A stretch of 5,558 bases of DNA. Source: Gammaproteobacteria bacterium (GTDB taxonomy: Bacteria; Pseudomonadota; Gammaproteobacteria; Steroidobacterales; Steroidobacteraceae). Of the stretch, positions 1 through 5,558 are shown piece after piece; the stretch's first letter is position 1; every line of letters starts with the position of its first letter. The position numbers were made by a program, and so were the translations under genes. The notes below the pieces were generated by a model. That model did not search any database and was not told the origin of the DNA. It saw nothing but the letters and a program-made list of their open reading frames with translations. The stretch covers positions 1 through 5,558 of the forward strand of contig JAOUGR010000150.1 in NCBI GenBank assembly GCA_029857655.1. Reading direction: 5' to 3'.

Positions 1-1378
1 CACGGGCAGCCTCGACTACAGCGAGGTGTTCGCGCGCGCTCCGGGCATGCTCGGGCTGGAGATCTACCTGACGCCGGGCGAGCCGTCCAAGCCGATCACG
101 CTGATCTGCGTCTCGCTGTTTCTCGGTGCGATGGGCAAGTCTGCGCAGGTACCGCTGCATGTCTGGTTGCCCGACTCGATGGAAGGCCCGACCCCGATCT
201 CAGCGCTGATTCACGCGGCGACCATGGTGACGGCCGGGATCTTCATGGTGGCGCGCATGTCGCCATTGTTCGAGCTGTCAAGGGATGCGCTGAATTTCGT
301 GATCGTGATCGGTGCGACGACGGCGCTTTTCATGGGCTTCCTTGGCGTCGTCAACAACGACATCAAGCGCGTAATCGCCTATTCAACGCTGTCGCAGCTC
401 GGCTACATGACTGTCGCGCTCGGTGCAGGCGCCTATGGCGCGGGCATTTTTCACCTGATGACGCACGCTTTCTTTAAGGCGCTGCTGTTCCTCGCGGCGG
501 GCTCCGTCATCATCGCAATGCACCACGAGCAGGATATGCGCCGGATGGGCGGCCTGCGTCGCTACATGCCGATCACCTACTGGACCTGCCTGATTGGCGC
601 GCTGGCCCTGATCGGCTTCCCCGGGCTGTCCGGTTTCTTTTCTAAGGACATCATCATCGAGGCAGTCAAGCACTCCAATATCAGTGGAGCGGGGTACGCC
701 TACTGGTGCGTGCTGATCGGCGTATTTGTGACCGCTCTTTACAGCTTCCGCCTGATATTCATGACTTTCCACGGCCGCGAGCGCATGGACGAGCACACTC
801 GCGAGCACCTGCACGAGAGTCCCTGGGTCGTCACGCTTCCGCTCATTGCGCTGGCCATTCCGTCGATCGCGATCGGCTGGATGACCGTCGGGCCCGTCGC
901 GTTCGGGGACTTCTTCGTCGGCTCGATAGCACAGGGCGCGCACGGACCCTATGCGCTGCCCAGCGACGAGTTCCATGGGCCGCTGGCATTCATGCAGCAC
1001 GCATTCACGTCGCCGCCCGTGTACCTGGCCTTCACCGGAATCGCCACGGCCTGGTATTTCTACATCAGGCGCCCGGAGCTTCCAGCGGTGATCAGCGCGC
1101 GCTTCGGTCGGCTGCACCGGCTGCTGGTGAACAAGTACTACTTCGACTGGTTCAACGAAAACGTCGTTGCCGTCGGCGTGCGCGCTTTCGGCACCGGCCT
1201 CTGGCGGCGCGGTGACGAGGTTGCGATCGACGGCATCATGGTGAACGGGACGGCGCGCGCAATCGGCGCCATTGCCATGGTCGTCAGGCGGGTGCAGACC
1301 GGTTACCTGTATCACTACGCATTCGCGATGATCATCGGCCTGTCCCTGCTGCTCGGCTGGATGTTGCTGAAATCATGA
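1..1378 (+). CDS. nuoL: NADH-quinone oxidoreductase subunit L (5' partial)
   Basis: This is the C-terminal 458 residues of NuoL, the distal antiporter-like membrane subunit of complex I, which pumps protons and carries the long lateral helix HL. The frame is open from base 2 to the TGA at 1376-1378. The GTG at 26 is internal, because in-frame codons continue to the window edge; by comparison with E. coli NuoL (about 613 residues) roughly the first 150-200 are missing. The visible part begins just before the TM7 motif GKSAQVPLHVWLPD, whose lysine codon is at 137-139, followed by MEGPTPISALIHAATMVTAG. DIKRVIAYSTLSQLGYM, then HLMTHAFFKALLFL (lysine at 476-478) and GFFSKD (lysine at 644-646) match the E. 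coli channel residues K305, H334/H338, K342 and K399. The last residues, about 1290-1375, form the hydrophobic TM16 anchor after HL. The gene ends inside the nuoM start codon, which indicates translational coupling. No frameshift is seen. Identification is secure. Confidence 0.97.
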   Translation, partial: TGSLDYSEVFARAPGMLGLEIYLTPGEPSKPITLICVSLFLGAMGKSAQVPLHVWLPDSMEGPTPISALIHAATMVTAGIFMVARMSPLFELSRDALNFVIVIGATTALFMGFLGVVNNDIKRVIAYSTLSQLGYMTVALGAGAYGAGIFHLMTHAFFKALLFLAAGSVIIAMHHEQDMRRMGGLRRYMPITYWTCLIGALALIGFPGLSGFFSKDIIIEAVKHSNISGAGYAYWCVLIGVFVTALYSFRLIFMTFHGRERMDEHTREHLHESPWVVTLPLIALAIPSIAIGWMTVGPVAFGDFFVGSIAQGAHGPYALPSDEFHGPLAFMQHAFTSPPVYLAFTGIATAWYFYIRRPELPAVISARFGRLHRLLVNKYYFDWFNENVVAVGVRAFGTGLWRRGDEVAIDGIMVNGTARAIGAIAMVVRRVQTGYLYHYAFAMIIGLSLLLGWMLLKS

Positions 1379-2895
1379 ACATCGCGGCACCAAGCAACCT
1401 GCTGAGCCTGCTGGTCTGGATACCGATAGGGGCGGGCGTCCTGGTGCTCCTGCTCGGCGATCGTCGCATCGCGCTGGCCCGCTGGATTACGCTTGCGGCC
1501 TCGATCGTGACGCTCGCGCTATGCGTGCCGCTGTGGCAGCAGTTCGACATTACGACGCCGGCGCTGCAGTTCATCGAGAATGCTTCCTGGATTCCGGCGT
1601 TGAATGCCTGGTATCACCTTGGCATTGACGGCATCGCCCTCCCGCTGATTGTTCTGACCGCGTTTACGACGCCGCTCGTCGTCATCGCGGCCTGGACCAC
1701 GATCGAAAAGCGCCCGGGCCAGTTTTTCGCCGCCTTCCTGATCATGGAAGGCCTGATGATCGGCGTATTTTCTGCGGCCGACGCACTGCTGTTTTACGTG
1801 TTCTGGGAGGCGATGCTGATACCGATGTTCCTGATCATCGGCATCTGGGGCGGCGCAAGACGTGTGTACGCGACCATCAAGTTCTTCCTGTACACGTTCC
1901 TGGGTTCGGTGCTGATGCTGGTGGCGCTGATCTACCTTTACCTGCAGGGCGGCAGCTACGAGATTGCGGCGATGCACCGGCTGCCGCTCGGCATGACCGA
2001 ACAGTTGCTGATCTTCCTGGCCTTCTTCGCGGCGTTCGCGGTCAAGATCCCGATGTGGCCCGTGCATACCTGGCTGCCGGATGCGCACGTCGAGGCTCCG
2101 ACCGGCGGCTCCGTGGTGCTGGCGGCGATCATGCTGAAAATGGGCGGCTATGGTTTCCTCAGATTCAGCCTGCCGATCACGCCGGATGCGAGCCGCGAGC
2201 TCGACTGGCTGGTCATTACCCTGTCGCTGATTGCGATCGCGTATATCGGCTTCGTCGCACTCGTGCAGCGCGACATGAAGAAGCTGATCGCCTATTCGTC
2301 GATTGCCCACATGGGTTTCGTCACGCTCGGATCATTCATGGCCTACGACATCCTGCTGCGCACGGGATCGGTCTCCGGCGCGGCCATGGGCCTCGATGGC
2401 GCAATGGTCCAGATGGTTTCGCACGGGCTGGTCTCGGGTGCGCTGTTCCTCTGCGTCGGCGTGCTGTATGACCGCCTCCACACGCGCGAGATCAGCGCCT
2501 ACGGCGGCGTGGTCAACACGATGCCGGTCTTCGCGTTCTTTGCGGTCCTGTTCGCCATGGCGAATGCCGGGCTGCCGGGCACCTCGGGTTTCGTTGGCGA
2601 ATTCCTGGTGATTGTCGCGAGCTTCAAGGCGAATTTCTGGTTCGCGTTTGTAGCGGCGCTGACGCTGATCCTGGGCGCCGGCTACACACTATGGCTCGTC
2701 AAGCGGGTGATCTGGGGCGATGTCGGTAACGACGGCGTGGCGTCGCTGAAGGACCTGAATGCGCGCGAATTCCTCGTGCTGGCCGTGCTCGCGGCGGCGG
2801 TGCTGTTGATCGGTGTCTGGCCGGCGCCGCTACTGGATGTGATGCGGCCGACACTGGAGTGGCTGGTGCAGCAAATGATGGTCAGCAAGCTTTGA
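1375..2895 (+). CDS. nuoM: NADH-quinone oxidoreductase subunit M
   Basis: Complete 506-residue NuoM, the middle antiporter-like proton-pumping subunit of the complex I membrane arm; the length is normal for the family. Channel residues are present: E145 in FWEAMLIPMF (E. coli E144), K224 in AVKIPMWPVHTWLPDAH (K234), K255 in MLKMGGYG (K265) and E409 in GTSGFVGEF (E407). RDMKKLIAYSSIAHMGFV (299-316) and VQMVSHGLVSGALFLC (345-360) are hallmark segments. About 14 hydrophobic helices can be read along the protein. The ATG start overlaps the nuoL stop (ATGA, 1375-1378), and no good Shine-Dalgarno sequence precedes it, so translation probably depends on ribosomes finishing nuoL. Residues about 317-340, between HMGFV and the DGAMVQM motif, are roughly a dozen longer than in E. 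coli. I recall a similar extension in xanthomonad NuoM. All key residues are intact, so the protein should be functional. Confidence 0.98.
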   Translation: MNIAAPSNLLSLLVWIPIGAGVLVLLLGDRRIALARWITLAASIVTLALCVPLWQQFDITTPALQFIENASWIPALNAWYHLGIDGIALPLIVLTAFTTPLVVIAAWTTIEKRPGQFFAAFLIMEGLMIGVFSAADALLFYVFWEAMLIPMFLIIGIWGGARRVYATIKFFLYTFLGSVLMLVALIYLYLQGGSYEIAAMHRLPLGMTEQLLIFLAFFAAFAVKIPMWPVHTWLPDAHVEAPTGGSVVLAAIMLKMGGYGFLRFSLPITPDASRELDWLVITLSLIAIAYIGFVALVQRDMKKLIAYSSIAHMGFVTLGSFMAYDILLRTGSVSGAAMGLDGAMVQMVSHGLVSGALFLCVGVLYDRLHTREISAYGGVVNTMPVFAFFAVLFAMANAGLPGTSGFVGEFLVIVASFKANFWFAFVAALTLILGAGYTLWLVKRVIWGDVGNDGVASLKDLNAREFLVLAVLAAAVLLIGVWPAPLLDVMRPTLEWLVQQMMVSKL

Positions 2896-2897
2896 GG
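2894..2897 (+). promoter_or_regulatory. Shine-Dalgarno sequence for nuoN
   Basis: GAGG lies across the nuoM stop codon. It is 8 bases from the ATG at 2906 and 5 bases from the GTG at 2903, so its spacing favours the ATG as the nuoN start. Because the site overlaps the end of nuoM, translation of the two genes is likely coupled. Confidence 0.6.
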
Positions 2898-2905
2898 CCC
2901 GCGTG

Positions 2906-4357
2906 ATGGATGGCATGGCAACTGTACTGACACTTGCGGATCTCACTCCCGCCGCTGCGGAGATTTTCATCGCGGCCGCTGCCTGCGTGATCCTGCTGGT
3001 GGATGCCTTCCTGCCGAAGAGCCGGCGCAGCTGGACATTCCTGCTTTCCATTGCCGCACTCGCCGGGGCCGCCTGGGTGACGTCGCTGGTCGCGACGCCA
3101 GAGCGGTCCGTCGTGCTGTATGGCCACTTCGTCGCCGATCCGATGGGAACGGTCCTGAAGCTCTTCACCTACGGTGCTGCCGCGGTCGCACTGCTGTATT
3201 CGCGCGATTACCTTGCCAAGCGCGGCCTGATGCGAGGCGAGTATTTCGTGCTGGCGCTGTTTGCCGTTCTCGGCATCCAGGTCATCGTGTCGGCTGGGAG
3301 CCTTCTCACGCTTTACATGGGCATCGAAATCATGTCGCTGTCGCTCTACGCGATGATTGCGTTCGATCGCGACAATGGCGTTGCCGCCGAGGCCGCAATG
3401 AAGTACTTCGTGCTCGGTGCGATCGCCTCCGGCACGCTCTTGTATGGCATCTCGATCCTGTACGGAGTGACCGGAACGATCCGGCTAGATGGTCTTGCCG
3501 ACGCATTGCAAGGCGGTGATGCATCGAGCATCGGGCTTCTTCTCGGGCTCGCATTCATCGTGGTGGGTGTTGCTTTCAAGTTCGGCGCCGTGCCGTTCCA
3601 TATGTGGCTGCCGGACGTCTACCATGGGTCGCCGACGGCAGTGACGCTGTTCATCGGTGCTGCCCCCAAGATCGCGTCATTCGCGCTGGCAATGCGGATT
3701 CTCGCCGAAGGCCTGGGCGGCGCCGTCGATGCCTGGCAGGACATGCTGATCGTGCTTGCCGTGCTGTCGATGGCGATTGGCAACGTGGTTGCGATCGCCC
3801 AGTCGAACATCAAGCGCATGCTCGCCTATTCGACGATTTCACACGTCGGATTCATCCTGCTTGGCGTGCTCACCGGCACCGCAAGCGGATACCAGGCCGC
3901 GATGTTCTACACACTGACCTATGTGATCCTCGCGACCGGCGCCTTTGGCGTCGTGCTGCTGATGTCGCGCAAGGGTTTCGAAGCGGAGTTTCTCGACGAC
4001 TACAAGGGACTCAACCAGAAGAGCCCCTGGTTCGCATTCGTCATGCTGCTATTGATGTTCGGCATGGCGGGCGTCCCGCCGACGGTCGGATTCTGGGCCA
4101 AGGTGCAGGTCATCTCAGCCGTCCTCGATGTCGGCTTTACCTGGCTCGCCGCGCTTGCCGTATTGCTGTCCGTGATTGGTGCCTTTTACTACCTGCGCAT
4201 CGTCAAATTGATGTACTTCGATGAACCAACGGCACGCGAGGGGCTCGAAGCGGGTGGGGCATTCCGGCTGGTGCTAAGTCTTAATGGACTGGCAGTCCTT
4301 GCCCTGGGGCTGTTTCCAGGCCTCTTGATCGCGTTATGCGCGCGGGTGCTGGCCTAA
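2906..4357 (+). CDS. nuoN: NADH-quinone oxidoreductase subunit N
   Basis: NuoN is the antiporter-like complex I subunit nearest the hydrophilic arm among L, M and N. From the ATG at 2906 it is 483 residues, close to the 485 of E. coli. That start was chosen for its 8-base spacing from GAGG; the in-frame GTG at 2903 and ATG at 2915 are alternatives that change only the first few residues. Numbered from 2906, the channel residues are E141 in GIEIMSLSLYA (E. coli E133), K225 in AFKFGAVPFHMWLPDVY (K217), K255 in AAPKIASFA (K247) and K399 in VGFWAKV (K395). SNIKRMLAYSTISHVGF (about 300-316) is the conserved segment shared with NuoL and NuoM. Many hydrophobic helices run throughout, and the protein ends in a hydrophobic segment with a TAA stop at 4355-4357. 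It is the last nuo gene, separated by only about 10 bases from nuoM and so part of the same operon. No defects are seen. Confidence 0.97.
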   Translation: MDGMATVLTLADLTPAAAEIFIAAAACVILLVDAFLPKSRRSWTFLLSIAALAGAAWVTSLVATPERSVVLYGHFVADPMGTVLKLFTYGAAAVALLYSRDYLAKRGLMRGEYFVLALFAVLGIQVIVSAGSLLTLYMGIEIMSLSLYAMIAFDRDNGVAAEAAMKYFVLGAIASGTLLYGISILYGVTGTIRLDGLADALQGGDASSIGLLLGLAFIVVGVAFKFGAVPFHMWLPDVYHGSPTAVTLFIGAAPKIASFALAMRILAEGLGGAVDAWQDMLIVLAVLSMAIGNVVAIAQSNIKRMLAYSTISHVGFILLGVLTGTASGYQAAMFYTLTYVILATGAFGVVLLMSRKGFEAEFLDDYKGLNQKSPWFAFVMLLLMFGMAGVPPTVGFWAKVQVISAVLDVGFTWLAALAVLLSVIGAFYYLRIVKLMYFDEPTAREGLEAGGAFRLVLSLNGLAVLALGLFPGLLIALCARVLA

Positions 4358-4361
4358 CGGT

Positions 4362-4390
4362 TTGTAAAAGGTCGGACCCGCATCTATAAT
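4362..4390 (+). promoter_or_regulatory. sigma70-type promoter of the initiator tRNA gene
   Basis: The -35 box TTGTAA (4362-4367, 4 of 6 to consensus) and a perfect -10 box TATAAT (4385-4390) are separated by exactly 17 bases. The following GC-rich discriminator GCGCGCC (4391-4397) is the type found at growth-rate and stringently controlled stable-RNA promoters. Transcription would begin near 4397, leaving a leader of about 6 bases before the mature tRNA. The -35 box starts only 4 bases after the nuoN stop codon. Control by ppGpp is inferred from the discriminator and is not shown directly. Confidence 0.85.
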
Positions 4391-4402
4391 GCGCGCCCCT
4401 GT

Positions 4403-4479
4403 TGCGGGGTGGAGCAGTCTGGCAGCTCGTCGGGCTCATAACCCGAAGGTCGCAGGTTCAAATCCTGCCCCCGCTACCA
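4403..4479 (+). tRNA. initiator tRNA-fMet, anticodon CAT
   Basis: A 77-base gene that folds into a full cloverleaf: acceptor pairs 4404-4409 with 4469-4474, a D arm with A11:T24, anticodon CAT at 4437-4439, a T arm GCAGG/CCTGC (4452-4456 with 4464-4468), and CCA encoded at 4477-4479. Three features mark it as initiator rather than elongator: three consecutive G:C pairs at the base of the anticodon stem (GGG 4432-4434 with CCC 4442-4444), the A11:U24 pair, and the absence of a Watson-Crick pair at 1:72. The 1:72 mismatch is U:U here, where E. coli has C:A. The sequence is otherwise nearly that of E. coli tRNA-fMet. The formylated product starts translation. The gene is transcribed from its own promoter and possibly also by read-through from nuo. 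Its 5' end would be made by RNase P. Confidence 0.97.
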
Positions 4480-4489
4480 ATCTCATCAG

Positions 4490-4513
4490 AACCCCGGCCC
4501 CGCGCCGGGGTTT
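4490..4513 (+). terminator. intrinsic terminator after tRNA-fMet (and probably nuo)
   Basis: A 9-bp perfect stem AACCCCGGC (4490-4498) and GCCGGGGTT (4504-4512) with a 5-base loop starts 11 bases after the tRNA CCA. The T run is short and interrupted (TTTCTGTT from 4511), but the stem is very GC-rich. No other hairpin with a T run is seen between nuoN and this point, so it is likely the shared end of nuo read-through and tRNA transcripts. Confidence 0.8.
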
Positions 4514-4671
4514 CTGTTACTGAACGAGTGCATCACATGTGTGACGAGTCCAGCGCGGGGCCACAGTCCTGAGGATTGCCCGGACTACAAACAAGGGCGT
4601 CACCCTGTCCGGATCCGCCAGACTCGCGTGAGCTCGGCCACATGGCGGCCTCTTCACGCCGCCTTGGGAAT

Positions 4672-4696
4672 GATCCGGGGCCACCGGCCCCGGATC
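4672..4696 (-). terminator. 11-bp perfect hairpin, probable terminator of the hydrolase gene
   Basis: GATCCGGGGCC (4672-4682) and GGCCCCGGATC (4686-4696) form a perfect inverted repeat with a 3-base loop. It begins 12 bases beyond the stop codon of the minus-strand gene, the usual place for an intrinsic terminator. On the minus strand the sequence after it is only ATTCCC, a poor U run; on the plus strand it is GTTGTATCT. It may therefore act in either direction as a barrier between convergent transcripts, or rely on Rho. The stem itself is certain; the function is inferred. Confidence 0.6.
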
Positions 4697-4708
4697 GTTG
4701 TATCTACC

Positions 4709-5558
4709 CTACGGCGCAGGGCAGGAAGGGGGCGTCAAGAAAGCCAAGCTGGGAACAGTATTCCAGATCCTCGGTGCAGTCTTGTCAGTGAACGTGCAGC
4801 CGTAGTTCGGACTCGCAACCGTCGCCGCATCGAGCACATTGTCGCCTGCGGGCTTCACGCCGGCTTCGACCCAAGTGACGAGATCCACAAAAGTCGTGAC
4901 GAGTTCGGTCGCAGTAAAGGCGCAGTGGCCGAAATCACGGGTTGCGCGCTGCACAAGCAGGTCAGACGCATTGTGTGCGGCGACGCGTTCGGCATAAACC
5001 TGCTCCATCAGGAACGGCACGAACAGATCCCCGAGGGTGTGCAGCGTCAGCATCGGAATCTGCAGATTTCCGGTGGTCGGTGGCACATTGGAAATGCCAT
5101 TGACGTGCCGACCCTGAGGATCGGCCGTCAGACGCTGCACATCGTCATTGAATGCAAGCTCGGCCGCGCTCAGGGCGGGATCCGTGTCGAACTGGTAAAT
5201 GACGTCGGAGTTCTGCAAGGCGACGCCGGGTTGCCGCGGCAACGTGCCGTCGCCGAGCCTGCGAGCGAACAGGAAATCGCCGGCGACTCCATTCCAGAAC
5301 ATCCAGCCCTGATTAAACATAGGCCTGACACCACCGGAGCGCAGCTGGACGAGCGACTTGAAGTTTTGCCCGGCTGCATTCAGAACGTATGGGAACGCCG
5401 GTCCCAGCGCCGCCTTGGTGGCTGGAACCGTCGTCGTCAGGTAGTCCGCAGCGTAAGGGAACTGCGCGCCCACGCCCGACAGCGATTGCGCCGCGACGTT
5501 GAAATCCAGGAAATAGTCCAACAACTCATAATCACCGAGTACACCGCAAATCGGCATT
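4709..5558 (-). CDS. alpha/beta-hydrolase-like protein, C-terminal part (5' partial)
   Basis: The C-terminal 282 residues of a larger protein. The frame is open to the right window edge, so the ATG at 5555-5557 is probably internal; the stop is TAG at 4709-4711. The fragment reads as the second half of an alpha/beta-hydrolase. The opening MPICGVLGDYELLDYF resembles the segment that follows the nucleophile elbow in secreted esterase or amidase-like hydrolases. The strand-loop IPMLTLHTLGDLFVPF (about 167-182) supplies a candidate acid, D177, and RDFGHCAFT (208-215) the candidate catalytic H211, in the expected order and spacing. The nucleophile serine would lie upstream, outside the window. Cysteines at 4, 212, 254 and 279 suggest disulfides and an exported protein, but any signal peptide is out of view. 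The lid-like region about 60-150 is rich in aromatic residues and Gly. It faces the tRNA and nuo genes and shares no operon with them. The substrate cannot be told from this; esterase, lipase or amidase are all possible. Confidence 0.75.
   Translation of the reverse strand, partial: MPICGVLGDYELLDYFLDFNVAAQSLSGVGAQFPYAADYLTTTVPATKAALGPAFPYVLNAAGQNFKSLVQLRSGGVRPMFNQGWMFWNGVAGDFLFARRLGDGTLPRQPGVALQNSDVIYQFDTDPALSAAELAFNDDVQRLTADPQGRHVNGISNVPPTTGNLQIPMLTLHTLGDLFVPFLMEQVYAERVAAHNASDLLVQRATRDFGHCAFTATELVTTFVDLVTWVEAGVKPAGDNVLDAATVASPNYGCTFTDKTAPRIWNTVPSLAFLTPPSCPAP

Noticed and set aside
26..28. GTG at 26 as the start of nuoL
   Set aside because: The frame is open upstream to the window edge and the conserved N-terminal helices of NuoL would be missing, so it is an internal valine codon.
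383..1315. Long open frame of 310 codons on the minus strand inside nuoL
   Set aside because: It is antisense to a well-conserved NuoL coding region, its translation is rich in Arg, His, Asp and Gln with no recognisable domain, and such frames are common opposite GC-rich genes.
1519..2310. Open frame of 263 codons on the minus strand inside nuoM
   Set aside because: Same pattern: antisense to conserved NuoM sequence, low-complexity charged composition, no start signal.
3604..4224. Open frame of 206 codons in another + frame inside nuoN
   Set aside because: It lies entirely within nuoN, is Arg-rich with no domain, and the nuoN frame carries all the conserved residues.
4517..4671. Possible small RNA or regulatory element in the intergenic stretch
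   Set aside because: Only weak imperfect dyads (for example around 4628-4658) and no promoter-like boxes or conserved motif that I recognise.
4576..4791. Small + strand open frame of 71 codons between the tRNA and the hydrolase gene
   Set aside because: No Shine-Dalgarno sequence, Pro/Ser/Arg-rich composition, and it crosses the 11-bp hairpin and overlaps the end of the minus-strand gene.
4403..5558. Possible prophage or island attachment site at the tRNA 3' end
   Set aside because: I found no second copy of the tRNA 3' sequence and no integrase in the visible sequence, so no att site can be claimed.

Overview
The window is GC-rich bacterial DNA. Most of it is the 3' end of a respiratory complex I (NADH:quinone oxidoreductase) operon: the last three proton-pumping membrane subunits in the order nuoL (5' end cut off by the window edge), nuoM, nuoN, all on the + strand. 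The genes are packed tightly. nuoL and nuoM overlap by the 4 bases ATGA, and nuoM and nuoN are about 10 bases apart. The three proteins are homologous antiporter-like subunits, and each keeps the lysine and/or glutamate residues expected along its proton channel. They therefore look functional, and all are intact where visible.

Immediately after the nuoN stop is a clear sigma70-type promoter (TTGTAA, 17-bp spacer, TATAAT, GC-rich discriminator). It drives an initiator tRNA gene, tRNA-fMet(CAT), with the CCA encoded, followed by a strong hairpin terminator. No separate terminator lies between nuoN and the tRNA, so this hairpin probably ends both transcripts.

A short non-coding stretch (about 4517-4671) holds nothing I can name. 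Beyond it is an 11-bp perfect hairpin and then a gene on the opposite strand, cut by the right window edge. It encodes the C-terminal part of an alpha/beta-hydrolase-like protein, probably exported, converging on the tRNA.

The organism is most likely a gammaproteobacterium. The protein sequences are proteobacterial in style, and the order nuoN then tRNA-fMet recalls lineages where nuo is followed by rimP-nusA-infB. NuoM also carries a loop extension that I remember from xanthomonad-like NuoM. This placement is inference from memory. The left three quarters is ordinary housekeeping sequence. The more notable points are the U1:U72 acceptor mismatch of the initiator tRNA and the unrelated hydrolase gene where rimP might have been expected. 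I see no clear sign of a new biological system.
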